Below, one piece after another: positions 1-8,870 of a DNA stretch of 64,000 nucleotides. How positions within the stretch are numbered: the stretch's first letter is position 1; every line of letters begins with the position of its first letter. Position numbers and translations under genes: made by a program. The stretch spans positions 223,866-287,865 of the forward strand of contig NZ_FNVO01000007.1 in the NCBI RefSeq assembly GCF_900108175.1. Reading direction: 5' to 3'. The notes beneath the pieces are model-generated. The model had not been told where the DNA came from and ran no database searches. It worked only from the letters and a program-made list of their open reading frames with translations. This stretch comes from Thermomonospora echinospora (lineage in GTDB: Bacteria; Actinomycetota; Actinomycetes; Streptosporangiales; Streptosporangiaceae).

Positions 1-525
1 GCCGCCGCCCAGCCGCCGCCGCAGCACGCGCGGGCCGGACGCGGGCGCCACGCCCTCGGGCAGTTCCTCGCCGTGCCCGGGGATGGCGACCTGCCGGGCC
101 GACTCCTTGCGCTCGACCGGCGTGATCGGCAACAGGGCGCGCCGGTCCCGGGGAGTGTGCGCCGGGCGGCGGACCCCGGCCAGCACGTCGTCGAGCCGGT
201 CGCCGATGTCGGCGTAGTCGTCGAAGCCCAGCACAGCGTCGGCCTCGGGCAACGAGGAGGCCAGCTCGGCTCCGTACCGCTCGGCCAGGCAGCCGGCCGC
301 CACCACCTTGGCGCCGGAGTCGTGCGCGGCCAGCAGCGTGTCGATGGAGTCCTTCTTGGCCGCGTCGATGAAGCCGCAAGTGTTGACCACCACCACACCG
401 GCCTGGTCGGCGTCGTCGACCAGATCCCAGCCGGCGCCCTCCAGCCGGGCGGCGAGTTCTTCGGAGTCGACCTCGTTGCGCGCGCAACCGAGGGTGACCA
501 AAGAGACAGTGCGGCGAGCAGACAT
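1..525 (-). CDS. rimO: Ribosomal protein S12 methylthiotransferase RimO (N-terminal part, cut by window edge)
   Basis: Radical-SAM enzyme that methylthiolates the conserved aspartate of ribosomal protein S12. About 175 N-terminal residues are visible before the left edge. They form the MTTase domain, with its three cluster-binding cysteines at C14 (TLGCARN), C50 (NTCGF) and C79 (AGCLAERY), as in MiaB/RimO proteins. The radical-SAM CxxxCxxC motif would lie outside the window. The start is the ATG at 523-525. The gene lies downstream of the RodZ-like gene on the same strand, with about 200 bp containing a tandem repeat between them. RimO is preferred over MiaB because of the TLGCARNxVDSE opening and the RodZ-like/ftsK context. 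Confidence 0.93.
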   Translation of the reverse strand, partial: MSARRTVSLVTLGCARNEVDSEELAARLEGAGWDLVDDADQAGVVVVNTCGFIDAAKKDSIDTLLAAHDSGAKVVAAGCLAERYGAELASSLPEADAVLGFDDYADIGDRLDDVLAGVRRPAHTPRDRRALLPITPVERKESARQVAIPGHGEELPEGVAPASGPRVLRRRLGGG

Positions 526-590
526 GCTCTAACCGTAGTGGGCACCGCGTGTCCGGCGGACCAGGTGGTCACCTTCCACACCGGTATGTG

Positions 591-706
591 CCGTCACCAG
601 ATGCTCTTACGTCCGTGTGCCGTCACCAGGTGCTCTTACGCCCGCATCCCGTCACCAGGTGGTCCGGTGTCCCTGTCCCGTCACCAGGTGGTCCTGCGTT
701 CCCGTC
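591..706. repeat. 29-bp tandem repeat, four copies
   Basis: Four head-to-tail units of exactly 29 bp start at 591, 620, 649 and 678. Each begins with CCGTCACCAG, and units 2-4 share CCGTCACCAGGTG. A decayed fifth copy starts at 707, and a related CCAGGTGGTC lies at 561-570 out of register. Units 1-2 share the tail TGCTCTTACG; units 3-4 share TGGTCC. The array fills the gap between the RodZ-like stop and the rimO start. It has no spacers, so it is a minisatellite and not CRISPR. Confidence 0.9.
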
Positions 707-722
707 CCGACGGCGCAGGTGG

Positions 723-1475
723 TCAGGCGCCCTCGGGGTCGCCGGGGCCGAAGCTGAGCCGCAGCACCTGGCCGTCGGTGCCGGGCGAGCCCAGGTCCTT
801 GCCGTTGACGGTGAGCTTGACCCCGCCGCCGTTGCCGATCAGCACCTCGATGCGCTTCTTGGCGGTCCACTCCATGGACCTGCCGGCCGCCAGCAGCCCG
901 CTGAACAGCTGCCGGCCCTTCTCGTCGCGGACGTTGAGCCAGCTGGACCGTTCGGCTTTGACCTTCAGCTCGACGTTCTTGCGGGGCACCGCCGCCACCG
1001 CGTCCTCGCGGGGACGGACGGTCGGCGAGGCGGCCGCGGGCGGCTTGGACCGCCCCTCGGAGGGCTGGGCGACCGGCCGGGCGTTCTGCTGGTCGCCGAT
1101 GCCGCCCACCACCCGGACGATCCCGTACACCAGCACCAACACCAGGGCCACCGCCATGGCGGCGCTCCAGTTGGGCGCACGGCGCTCGCCGATCTTCACC
1201 GGCATCTCCGGCTCGAAGGCCGCCACGGCCGACACCGGCTCCAGCGGCCCGTGCAGCCGGTCGTACTCCTGGATCAGCGGCTCGGGGTCGATCCCGACCG
1301 CCTTGGCGATGCTGCGGATATGGCCGCGGGCGTAGAAGTCGCCCCCGCAGGAGGCGAAGTCGTCGCCCTCGATGCCGCGCACCACGGTCGCCCGGATCCG
1401 GGTGCGCTCGCTCACCTGATCAACGGTGAGACCGGCTGTCTGACGGGCGGATGCCAAGGTCTCACCGATGCTCAC
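723..1475 (-). CDS. RodZ-like helix-turn-helix membrane protein
   Basis: A 250-residue protein with a Cro/XRE-type helix-turn-helix at about residues 1-70 (IGETLASARQTAGLTVDQVS, then the HIRSIAKAVGIDPE segment). One membrane segment follows at about 104-126 (a run of Ala/Leu/Val), and then a C-terminal domain of the DUF4115 type found in RodZ. RodZ proteins link the cell-shape machinery to the membrane. In actinomycetes this gene sits between ftsK and rimO, as here. A Pro-rich linker (about 130-160) separates the membrane segment from the C-terminal domain. Start ATG at 1473-1475. The family is clear; the cellular role in a non-MreB-dependent organism is inference. Confidence 0.85.
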   Translation of the reverse strand: MSIGETLASARQTAGLTVDQVSERTRIRATVVRGIEGDDFASCGGDFYARGHIRSIAKAVGIDPEPLIQEYDRLHGPLEPVSAVAAFEPEMPVKIGERRAPNWSAAMAVALVLVLVYGIVRVVGGIGDQQNARPVAQPSEGRSKPPAAASPTVRPREDAVAAVPRKNVELKVKAERSSWLNVRDEKGRQLFSGLLAAGRSMEWTAKKRIEVLIGNGGGVKLTVNGKDLGSPGTDGQVLRLSFGPGDPEGA

Positions 1476-1687
1476 GCCGAGCCTCCTGGAATTTGAAGAT
1501 CGGCCCGACGGCGGCCGACCACGGCGAACAAGAGAGCTTCATCGCCTACCGCTCCCGCGAAGTCCAGTCTAGAAACCGGCATGCCCGTTGGGCGATGCGC
1601 AACGCGCTCGAAACAGGGCAAGATTTCGCATCATTCAGGGAACATCCAGGAAATCCTCAGATCGTCCCCAGAGCCGGTGAGCGAGTC

Positions 1688-4342
1688 TCACTCCCCGCCA
1701 CGCAGCTTAGCCAGCACCTCCGCCAGATCATCGGGTTTGACCAGCACATCGCGTGCCTTGGAGCCCTCGCTGGGGCCGACGATGCCGCGGCTCTCCATCA
1801 GGTCCATCAGCCGGCCCGCCTTGGCGAATCCCACCCGCAGTTTGCGCTGCAGCATCGAGGTGGACCCGAACTGCGTGGTGACGACCAGTTCGATCGCCTG
1901 CACCAGCAGGTCCAGATCGTCGCCGATGTCCTCGTCGATCTCCTTCTTGGGCCCGGCGGACTCGGTGACGTCTTCGCGGTAGGCGGGCTGCATCTGGGTC
2001 TTGCAGTGCTCCACCACGCCCTGGATCTCCTTTTCGGAGACGTAGGCGTTCTGCAGCCGCATCGGCTTGCTGGCACCCATCGGCAGGAACAGCGCGTCGC
2101 CCTGCCCGACCAGCTTCTCGGCGCCCGGCTGGTCGAGAATGACCCGGCTGTCGGCCAGCGAGGAGGTGGCGAACGCCAGCCGGGACGGTACGTTCGCCTT
2201 GATCAGCCCGGTGACCACGTCCACGCTCGGCCGCTGGGTGGCCAGCACCAGGTGGATGCCGGCGGCGCGGGCCAGCTGGGTGATGCGGACGACGGAGTCC
2301 TCCACGTCGCGGGGGGCCACCATCATCAGGTCGGCCAGCTCGTCCACGATCACCAGCATGTACGGGTAGGGCTGGTAGACCCGCTCGCTGCCAGGCGGGG
2401 GCTGCAGGTGCCCGGCCCGCACCGCCTTGTTGAAGTCGTCGATGTGCCGGAACCCCGAGGCGGCCAGGTCGTCGTAGCGGCGGTCCATCTCCCCCACCAC
2501 CCACTGCAGCGCCTCGGCGGCCTTCTTGGGGTTGGTGATGATCGGGGTGATCAGGTGCGGGATCCCCTGGTACATGGTCAGCTCGACCCGCTTGGGGTCC
2601 ACCAGCACCATCCGCACCTCGTCGGGGGTGGCGCGCATCAGCACCGAGGTGATCAACCCGTTGATGCAGGTGGACTTGCCCGCCCCGGTGGCGCCGGCGA
2701 TCAGGATGTGCGGCATCTTGGCCAGGTTGGCCACCACGGTGCGGCCCTCGACATCCTTGCCCAGCCCCACCACCATCGGATGCTGCTCCTTGGTGGCTGC
2801 CGGGGAGCGCAGCACGTCACCCAGGCTGACGATGTCCTTGTCGACGTTGGGGATCTCCACCCCGATCGCGGACTTGCCCGGGATCGGGGAGATGATCCGC
2901 ACATCGGCGCTCTTGACCGCGTACGCGATGTTCTTGGTCAGCGCGGTGACCTTCTCGACCTTGACCGCCGGGCCCAGCTCGATCTCGTAGCGGGTGATCG
3001 TCGGGCCCCGGGTGAACCCGGTGACCTGCGCGTCGATGTCGAACTGCTCCAGCACCCCGGTCAGCGCGGCCACCACGACGTCGTTGGCCTTGGTGCGCGG
3101 CTTGGCCACGCTGCCCGGGCGCAGCACCGACGGGTCGGGCAGCTCGTAGATCTCCCCCGACGACGACAGCGGCAGTTGCTCGGCGCGGCGCGGCGCCGGG
3201 GTCGGGTCGGGCACCTGCGGCTCGGCGGGCGGCGGCGGCGCGGGCGGCTCCAGGAACGGCTCGGGCTCCGGCTCGAAGATGTCGTCGGCCAGGTCCCGCG
3301 CCGGCGGCTCGTCCTGCGGCCGGTCCTCCAGGACCGGGGTGTCGTACGGCTTGGTGTGCTCGCCGATCTCCAGGCCGTCCTCGGCGGCCTCCTCGTCCTT
3401 GGCGGCCGGCTTGCCGGACTTCTTCCTGCGCTTGGGCTTGGGGGCCTCCTCGGGCTCCCCCTCGTCGCTCTCCAGGAACTCGCGGACCGAGCCGCGCTCG
3501 CGCAGCGTCAGCACGTCCCACAGGTCGCCGAGCCGTTCCGGGACGCGGTGCACCGGGGTCGCCGTGACGACCAGTAGGCCGAAGCCGCCGAGCAGCAGCA
3601 GCAACGGCACCGCAACCCAGGCGCTGAGCGCCGCCTCCAGCGGGGCCGACACCAGCCAGCCGACGACGCCGCCCGCCCGGCGGACCGGGGCCATGCCCTC
3701 CCCCGGGTACGGGGTGCCCGCGCCGAGGTGGATCAGGCCCAGCACGGCGGCGGCCAGTGCACTGGCGCCGATGATCACCCGTCCGGTGTCCCCGTTGCGC
3801 TCTGGATGCCGCAGCGTCCGCCAGGCAAGGGCGGCGACCATGACCGGCAGCAGCATGGCGAGCTTGCCGAGGGCGCCCCGCACGACCTGCTCCAGGGCGA
3901 CGGTGACAGCGCCCTCGGGCCGGAACCAGGTGACCGAGGCCAGCACGATCGAGGCGCCGAGCAGCGCCAGCCCGAGCCCGTCGCGGCGGTGCTCGGCGTC
4001 CAGTTCGCGTGCGCCCTGGCCATAGGCGCGGAAGACCCAGCCCACGCCGCCCGCCAGCGCCCGGTAGAGCCCGAACAGCAGGCGGAAGCAGCCGAGGATC
4101 AGCCGGCCGATCGGATCGGGCCGGCGCGGCCGGGACCCGCCCTTGGCCGGGCGGCCGGATCCCTTGCGGGCGGGGGGCCTGCTCCCGCCGGCGGGGCGTT
4201 TGCGCGGCGCCGGGCCACCCGCGCCCGGCTTACTCGGCTTGCCCTGCTTGCTCGGCTTGCTCGGCTTGCTCGCGGGCTTGCGCGCCGCGCTCCCGCGCGT
4301 ACGCGAGGAACCGCCGGCTCCTCCAGACGCACGTGTGGCCAT
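1688..4342 (-). CDS. ftsK: DNA translocase FtsK
   Basis: Septum-anchored hexameric ATPase that pumps chromosomal DNA through the closing septum. The N-terminus is very basic (Lys/Arg/Pro/Ser-rich, about 80 residues). It is followed by about four membrane segments, an acidic/Pro-rich linker, the RecA-like motor and a C-terminal winged-helix gamma domain (about 65 residues ending in LAKLRGGE) that reads KOPS sites. Walker A GATGAGKST is encoded at about 2669-2695 and Walker B is MLVIVDELADLMM. The length of about 884 residues is normal for the family. I chose the ATG at 4340-4342 (MATRASGG). An in-frame GTG at 4361-4363 is possible; neither has a good ribosome binding site. It is the last gene of the dapA-rnj-ftsK run. 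Confidence 0.95.
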   Translation of the reverse strand: MATRASGGAGGSSRTRGSAARKPASKPSKPSKQGKPSKPGAGGPAPRKRPAGGSRPPARKGSGRPAKGGSRPRRPDPIGRLILGCFRLLFGLYRALAGGVGWVFRAYGQGARELDAEHRRDGLGLALLGASIVLASVTWFRPEGAVTVALEQVVRGALGKLAMLLPVMVAALAWRTLRHPERNGDTGRVIIGASALAAAVLGLIHLGAGTPYPGEGMAPVRRAGGVVGWLVSAPLEAALSAWVAVPLLLLLGGFGLLVVTATPVHRVPERLGDLWDVLTLRERGSVREFLESDEGEPEEAPKPKRRKKSGKPAAKDEEAAEDGLEIGEHTKPYDTPVLEDRPQDEPPARDLADDIFEPEPEPFLEPPAPPPPAEPQVPDPTPAPRRAEQLPLSSSGEIYELPDPSVLRPGSVAKPRTKANDVVVAALTGVLEQFDIDAQVTGFTRGPTITRYEIELGPAVKVEKVTALTKNIAYAVKSADVRIISPIPGKSAIGVEIPNVDKDIVSLGDVLRSPAATKEQHPMVVGLGKDVEGRTVVANLAKMPHILIAGATGAGKSTCINGLITSVLMRATPDEVRMVLVDPKRVELTMYQGIPHLITPIITNPKKAAEALQWVVGEMDRRYDDLAASGFRHIDDFNKAVRAGHLQPPPGSERVYQPYPYMLVIVDELADLMMVAPRDVEDSVVRITQLARAAGIHLVLATQRPSVDVVTGLIKANVPSRLAFATSSLADSRVILDQPGAEKLVGQGDALFLPMGASKPMRLQNAYVSEKEIQGVVEHCKTQMQPAYREDVTESAGPKKEIDEDIGDDLDLLVQAIELVVTTQFGSTSMLQRKLRVGFAKAGRLMDLMESRGIVGPSEGSKARDVLVKPDDLAEVLAKLRGGE

Positions 4343-4462
4343 GCTGACGAGGGTAACGAGCACCCCAAGGGAATACCCGGCATCACACGTCCCGCGTGTC
4401 GCCCCGGCGCGGCGGACGGATGGCCCGCCGCGCGCCGGGACGCCGCCGGGGCGCCCGGCCCG

Positions 4463-4481
4463 CGCTCGGCGGTGCCGAGCG
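4463..4481 (-). terminator. Hairpin just after RNase J gene
   Basis: Inverted repeat with 8-bp perfect arms (CGCTCGGC / GCCGAGCG) and a GGT loop, beginning 9 bp beyond the rnj stop codon. There is no U-run, as is usual for high-GC actinomycete terminators. A second dyad, CCCGGCGCG / CGCGCCGGG, lies further into the rnj-ftsK gap, so ftsK may have its own transcript. Confidence 0.55.
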
Positions 4482-4489
4482 GGGCGGGC

Positions 4490-6175
4490 TCAGACCTCGA
4501 CGACCACCGGGACGATCATGGGACGGCGGCGGTAGTTCTCGTTGACCCAGCGGCCGACGGTGCGGCGGATCAGCTGGCCGAGCTGGGCCGGCTCGTTGAC
4601 GCCGTCGGCGGCGGCCTCCCGCAGCACCGTCTCGATCCGGTTCATGACCTCGTCGAAGTCCTCGTCGGGGATGCCCGCGCCGCGGGCGTGGATCTCCGGG
4701 CCGGCCACCAGCTTGCCTGATGCGGCGTCGACCCCGACGACGATGGACACGAAGCCCTCCTCGCCGAGGATCCGCCGGTCCTTCAGGGAGGTCTCGGTGA
4801 TCTCGCCGACCGACAGCCCGTCCACGTACACGTAGCCGGCCTGGACCGCGCCGACGATGGACGCCTGCCCGCCGACCAGGTCCACCACCAGGCCGTCCTC
4901 GGCGAGGACGATGTTCTCGGCGGGCACTCCGGTCAGCTCGGCCAGCCTGGCGTTGGCCTTCAGGTGCCGCCACTCGCCGTGGATGGGCATGTAGTTGCTC
5001 GGCCTGGTCAGGTTGAGCACGTACAGCAGCTCGCCGGCCGCCGCGTGCCCGGACACGTGCACCAGCGCGTTGCCCTTGTGCACGACGCGGGCGCCCCACC
5101 GGGTCAGGCCGTTGATGACGCGGTTGACGGCGGTCTCGTTGCCGGGGATCAGCGAGGAGGCCAGCATCACGGTGTCGCGGTCGGTGATGCGGATCTGGTG
5201 GTCGCGGTTGGCCATCCGCGACAGCGCCGACATCGGCTCGCCCTGCGAGCCGGTGCACACCAGCACCAGCCGGTCCGGCGGGAGGTCGTCGATCTGCCGC
5301 TGCTCGATCAGGATGCCCTCGGGCACCTTCAGGTAGCCCAGCTCCCTGGCCACGCCCATGTTGCGCACCATCGAGCGGCCGACGAAGCAGACCTTGCGCC
5401 CGCTGTCATTGGCCGCGTCCAGGACCTGCTGGACACGGTGGATGTGGGAGGCGAAGCAGGCCACGATGATCCGCCCGTCCGCGGTGCGGAACACCTCGTC
5501 GATGACCGGGCCGATCTCGCGTTCGCTGGTAACGAAGCCGGGCACCTCGGCGTTGGTGGAGTCGGCCATCAGCAGGTCGATGCCCTCGGCGCCGAGCCGG
5601 GCGAAGCCGCCCAGGTCGGTCAGCCGCCCGTCCAGCGGCAGCTGGTCCATCTTGAAGTCGCCGGTGTGCAGCACCAGCCCGGCCGGGGTGCGCACGGCGA
5701 CCGCCAGCGCGTCCGGGATGGAGTGGTTGACCGACAGGAACTCCAGGTCGAACGGGCCGAACGGGCGCCGGTCCCCCTCGGCCACACCGATGGTGACCGG
5801 CCTGATGCGGTGCTCGGTGAGCTTGGCCTCGATCAGCGCCAGGGTGAGCCGGGAGCCCACCAGCGGGATGTCGGGGCGTTCACGCAGCAGGAAGGGCACC
5901 CCGCCGATGTGGTCCTCGTGGCCGTGGGTGAGGACCACGGCCTCCACGTCGTCGAGCCGGTCCCTGATGTAGTCGAAGTCCGGCAGGATCAGGTCGATCC
6001 CGGGCTGCTCCTCCTCGGGGAACAGCACCCCGCAGTCGACGATCAGCAGCCGCCCGCCGAACTCGAACACCGTCATGTTACGGCCGATCTCCCCGAGACC
6101 GCCGAGCGCGACGACGCGCAGTCCGTCCTGCGGCAGGGCCGGCGGGCTGGAAAGCTCGGGGTGAGGATGGGTCAC
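4490..6175 (-). CDS. rnj: Ribonuclease J
   Basis: Metallo-beta-lactamase/beta-CASP ribonuclease with 5'-3' exo- and endonuclease activity in mRNA decay and rRNA maturation. The zinc-binding HxHxDH is at residues 84-89 (THGHEDHIGG). The beta-CASP region and a C-terminal domain ending in PMIVPVVVEV complete the usual length of about 560 residues. The start is a GTG at 6173-6175 that overlaps the dapA TGA by four bases (GTGA), so the two genes are probably translationally coupled. The dapA-rnj order is conserved in actinomycetes. Confidence 0.95.
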   Translation of the reverse strand: MTHPHPELSSPPALPQDGLRVVALGGLGEIGRNMTVFEFGGRLLIVDCGVLFPEEEQPGIDLILPDFDYIRDRLDDVEAVVLTHGHEDHIGGVPFLLRERPDIPLVGSRLTLALIEAKLTEHRIRPVTIGVAEGDRRPFGPFDLEFLSVNHSIPDALAVAVRTPAGLVLHTGDFKMDQLPLDGRLTDLGGFARLGAEGIDLLMADSTNAEVPGFVTSEREIGPVIDEVFRTADGRIIVACFASHIHRVQQVLDAANDSGRKVCFVGRSMVRNMGVARELGYLKVPEGILIEQRQIDDLPPDRLVLVCTGSQGEPMSALSRMANRDHQIRITDRDTVMLASSLIPGNETAVNRVINGLTRWGARVVHKGNALVHVSGHAAAGELLYVLNLTRPSNYMPIHGEWRHLKANARLAELTGVPAENIVLAEDGLVVDLVGGQASIVGAVQAGYVYVDGLSVGEITETSLKDRRILGEEGFVSIVVGVDAASGKLVAGPEIHARGAGIPDEDFDEVMNRIETVLREAAADGVNEPAQLGQLIRRTVGRWVNENYRRRPMIVPVVVEV

Positions 6176-7092
6176 GTATCAACCTCCGGCACCTTGATTC
6201 CCCCTTGTGCTAGGTCTTCGCGCAGTTGCGCCGTGAACTCCGGCGTCGCCGGCACCAGCGGCGGTCGCAGTGGGCCGCCCGGCTGGCCCAGCAGGCCGAG
6301 TGCCGCCTTGACGGCGATGGCGCCCTGCGTACGGGTCATGATCGCGGCGACGACGGGCAGCAGCCGGCGGTGGATCGCCAGCGCCCGGCCGGTGTCGCCG
6401 GCACGGTATGCCTCGATCATCTCATGCAGGTCGGCTCCGGCGACATGTCCGATCACGCTGACGAACCCGGCGGCCCCCACCGACAGCCACGGCAGGTTCA
6501 GGTTGTCGTCGCCGGAGTAGAAGGCCAGGCCGCCGCCCGCCATCACCTGGGAGCCGGCGAACAGGTCGCCCTTGGCGTCCTTGACCGCCGTGATCCGGGG
6601 GTGCTCGGCCAGGCGCAGCAGCGTCTCAGTGTGGATCGCCACACCCGCGCGGCCCGGGATGTCGTAGAGCATGTTGGGCAGCCCGGTGGCATCGGCGACC
6701 GCGGTGAAGTGGGCCAGCAGGCCCTCCTGGGGCGGCTTGTTGTAGTAGGGCGTGACAACCAGCAGCCCGTGCGCCCCGGCCCGCTCGGCGTGCCGGGCCA
6801 GTTCCACCGTGTGGGCGGTGTCATTGGTGCCCACGCCGGCCACGACCGTGGCGCGGTCGCCCACCGCCTCGATCACCGCGCGCAGCAGCCGGTCCTTCTC
6901 CTCGTCGCTGGTCGTCGGGGACTCCCCTGTCGTGCCGCTGACGACCAGGCCGTCGTTGCGCTGCTCGTCGACCAGATACGCGGCCAGCCGGGCGGCGCCG
7001 TCGTAGTCCACGGCTCCGTCGGCGGCCATCGGAGTGACCATCGCGGTCAGCATCCGCCCGAACGGAGCGTCACTTGTAGTGCTGGGTGCCAT
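6172..7092 (-). CDS. dapA: 4-hydroxy-tetrahydrodipicolinate synthase
   Basis: Condenses pyruvate with aspartate semialdehyde, the first committed step to diaminopimelate and lysine. A TIM barrel of 306 residues. The Schiff-base lysine is K171 (ITAVKDAKGD), the catalytic tyrosine is Y143 (MLYDIPGRAG), and the threonine pair T54-T55 sits in SGTTGES. The start is the ATG at 7090-7092 (MAPSTTSDAPFG). The frame stays open about 40 codons further upstream, but that part looks non-coding (Pro/Arg-rich, not family-like). Its stop overlaps the start of rnj. Confidence 0.95.
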   Translation of the reverse strand: MAPSTTSDAPFGRMLTAMVTPMAADGAVDYDGAARLAAYLVDEQRNDGLVVSGTTGESPTTSDEEKDRLLRAVIEAVGDRATVVAGVGTNDTAHTVELARHAERAGAHGLLVVTPYYNKPPQEGLLAHFTAVADATGLPNMLYDIPGRAGVAIHTETLLRLAEHPRITAVKDAKGDLFAGSQVMAGGGLAFYSGDDNLNLPWLSVGAAGFVSVIGHVAGADLHEMIEAYRAGDTGRALAIHRRLLPVVAAIMTRTQGAIAVKAALGLLGQPGGPLRPPLVPATPEFTAQLREDLAQGGIKVPEVDT

Positions 7093-7393
7093 GACCTGAA
7101 CGCTACCGGTCCGACCGGTTACGGCGCTCCCGCAGGTCCGCATGTCACTGGGGGGAAAGGGAGCCGTGCCCTCGGCCGGCCTGCGCTGGGGCCCGGCGGG
7201 GGCTGCGGGCATGGAGAGACGCTGCGGCTGTGCGCTCGGGGGTACGTACAGCCGCAGCGTCTACCCCGACATCGTGACACGCAAAAGCCTCGTTACGGCG
7301 GGAATCCGGAGCACTTTTCCGGACTCGATTGAGTAACACGGGCATCCGCCGCCCCACGCCCCCACCGGGACGGCGGGCGCGGGCGGCCCTGGG
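7093..7393. other. Intergenic region upstream of dapA
   Basis: About 300 bp without a credible gene. It holds the long hairpin listed at 7217-7262 and, nearer dapA, the presumed dapA promoter. No thyX gene is present here, although thyX often neighbours dapA in actinomycetes. Short open frames here have Arg/Pro-rich translations typical of shadow reading. Confidence 0.6.
7217..7262 (-). terminator. Perfect 15-bp inverted repeat between small gene and dapA
   Basis: Arms AGACGCTGCGGCTGT (7217-7231) and ACAGCCGCAGCGTCT (7248-7262) are perfectly complementary, with a 16-nt loop. It lies about 130 bp downstream of the small minus-strand gene ending at 7394 and about 125 bp upstream of the dapA start. 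A terminator of the upstream gene is most likely; a dapA leader attenuator cannot be excluded. There is no T-run on either side. Confidence 0.6.
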
Positions 7394-7591
7394 TCAGCCC
7401 TGGCCCGGGGCGCCGGAGGAGGTCAGCTCGTGCAGACGGGCGCGCAACTCGTCGACGTTGCGGGTGCGCACCAGCTCGTTGCCGCGCACGGCCCACCAGT
7501 GCCCGGAGCCGCCCCGGCCTATCCGCCATCCGGAGAACTCCGCCGACAGCTCACCGAGCCGATGGGTCACCTGGGCGGTGGTGCTGTCCAT
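7394..7591 (-). CDS. Small Trp-rich hypothetical protein (65 aa)
   Basis: Not assigned to a named family. The protein is 65 residues long and starts at the ATG at 7589-7591, with a good ribosome binding site (GGTGGAG) 5-6 bases upstream. Key features are a central GWRIGRGGSGHWWAVRG motif and a C-terminal amphipathic helix (NVDELRARLHEL). The fold looks compact and soluble, with no signal or membrane segment. Similar W-x-I-x-R...WWA small proteins are, from memory, common paralogues in Streptosporangiales, often near HTH genes; that comparison is unverified. It stands alone between dapA and the GH18-like gene. Confidence 0.7.
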   Translation of the reverse strand: MDSTTAQVTHRLGELSAEFSGWRIGRGGSGHWWAVRGNELVRTRNVDELRARLHELTSSGAPGQG

Positions 7592-7720
7592 CTGTCTCCA
7601 CCTCACTCCCGCAGCCGTTGACTGCGCCCTCTGTCCGACCGGCCGCCGACCCCCATCGACCGCTGATCCGCCCGGGGGTCTACCCCGCTGCGGACCCGAC
7701 CATGACACTGCTTTGACCTG

Positions 7721-7759
7721 GGGGAACGTACGTTTGGGAACGTTACAAGCATGGTAACG
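7721..7759. promoter_or_regulatory. GGGAACGT repeats and CGTTAC/GTAACG dyad
   Basis: GGGAACGT appears at 7722-7729 and again at 7736-7743, followed by the dyad CGTTAC (7741-7746) / GTAACG (7754-7759) with a 7-nt spacer. It lies in the gap between the GH18-like gene (stop 7774) and the small gene (start 7591). The 11-mer GGGGAACGTAC here recurs in the leader of the MFS gene at 12594-12604 on the other strand. The function is unknown; an operator is the simplest reading. Confidence 0.35.
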
Positions 7760-7773
7760 GCTCAGCCAAGGTT

Positions 7774-8799
7774 TTATTCCCCGGCGGTCAGCCAATCGGC
7801 GCGGTAACGCAGCCACTCCCGCTCGTCGGTGGTCCACTCGGCGTAGATCCCCACCCCGTGGGGCCTGGCGGGGGGCCGGTCGAGGGCGTCCAGGCCCTGC
7901 CGTACGCCGCGCAGCGCGACCGGCAGGTCCTCGGCCCAGCCCATCAGCGGCCGGTAGGTGGGCACCCCGATGAACACCGTGGTGCGGTCCCCGATGAGCC
8001 GCAACGTCCGTTCGGTGTGCCCGGCGAAGTACCGCCCCACCAGGGACCTGGTCGGCAGCGACACGTCGTAGGTCATGATGGCGACCTGGTCGGACAGGTC
8101 GGCGATCCGCCGCAGGTACTCCTCGGTGGGCCGTGGCGGGTAGTGCACCGTCCCGTTCCAGCCGCGGGGCAGCACCGCCCGGTAGACCGGCTGCATGAAG
8201 TCGGCCAGGGTGAGCTGCTCGATGGCCACCGACAGCAGCCGGCCCCGGGAGCGGGTCAGCTCCCGGGTGCGCCGGAGCAGGTCCAGGAACGCCTCGTCGT
8301 CGGGGTAGATCGGCTCGAAGTCGTAGTGGACGCCGTCGAATCCCAGGTCCAGGAAGATCCGGTCGGTCTGCAGGACCCGGTCCCGCACCGCCGGGTCGTC
8401 CAGGTCGATGATCCCGTGGCCCTCGACCTCGCGGATCTGCCCGAGATAGGCCTGGGCCCGGACGCCGGGGGCGTGCTCGCGCATCGCCCGGATCAGCGCC
8501 GCCGCGTTGGCGTACTTGGCGGGCGGGACACCGCCGTCGGCCTCGAACGGGCCGGCGTGGAAGAACACGTCGGTGATCCGGTTGCGCCTCAGCAGGTCTC
8601 CCAGCGCCCGGTACTCGGCCTCGGTGTGCGGCTCCCCCACCCACTGGTGGCGGGCCCACAGCGCGTTGGCGGACGTCCCCGCGGAGCGGGGCTCGTGCTG
8701 CCAGTACAGCCAGATCTGCGCGAGGAAGACACCCAGCAGCCCCAGCGCGTAGAGCGCGGCCCAGCCCGCCGCCCGCGCCAACCGGCGTACCCACCGCAT
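7774..8799 (-). CDS. Membrane-anchored GH18-like (TIM-barrel) protein
   Basis: A 341-residue protein with one N-terminal membrane segment at about residues 12-33 and an extracytoplasmic domain. Residues 155-162 (DGVHYDFE) match the end of the DxxDxDxE signature of family 18 glycosidases, with E162 in the position of the catalytic acid. Later strands (AIMTYDVSLP, VFIGVPTYRP, GIYAEWTTDE) also fit a GH18-type barrel. The substrate is unknown: a cell-wall or spore-coat glycan, or a binding-only paralogue. It has no partner gene; the EamA gene upstream ends about 70 bp away. Start ATG at 8797-8799. Confidence 0.65.
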   Translation of the reverse strand: MRWVRRLARAAGWAALYALGLLGVFLAQIWLYWQHEPRSAGTSANALWARHQWVGEPHTEAEYRALGDLLRRNRITDVFFHAGPFEADGGVPPAKYANAAALIRAMREHAPGVRAQAYLGQIREVEGHGIIDLDDPAVRDRVLQTDRIFLDLGFDGVHYDFEPIYPDDEAFLDLLRRTRELTRSRGRLLSVAIEQLTLADFMQPVYRAVLPRGWNGTVHYPPRPTEEYLRRIADLSDQVAIMTYDVSLPTRSLVGRYFAGHTERTLRLIGDRTTVFIGVPTYRPLMGWAEDLPVALRGVRQGLDALDRPPARPHGVGIYAEWTTDEREWLRYRADWLTAGE

Positions 8800-8870
8800 G
8801 TCAGGCGCACCCCCCAGCTCGGCCTTCGATCTTGGGACGCGCGGCGGCGCCGTTCAGTTCACGTGCGGAG

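Noticed and set aside
591-706. CRISPR array
   Set aside because: The repeats are directly adjacent with a 29-bp period and no unique spacers; no cas genes are nearby.
1451-3577. Long plus-strand open frame opposite ftsK
   Set aside because: It is antisense to a certain ftsK gene; its His/Gln/Arg-rich composition is typical of shadow reading in high-GC DNA.
7093-7393. Lysine riboswitch upstream of dapA
   Set aside because: Only one long simple hairpin is visible; the multi-helix architecture and conserved core of a lysine riboswitch are not.
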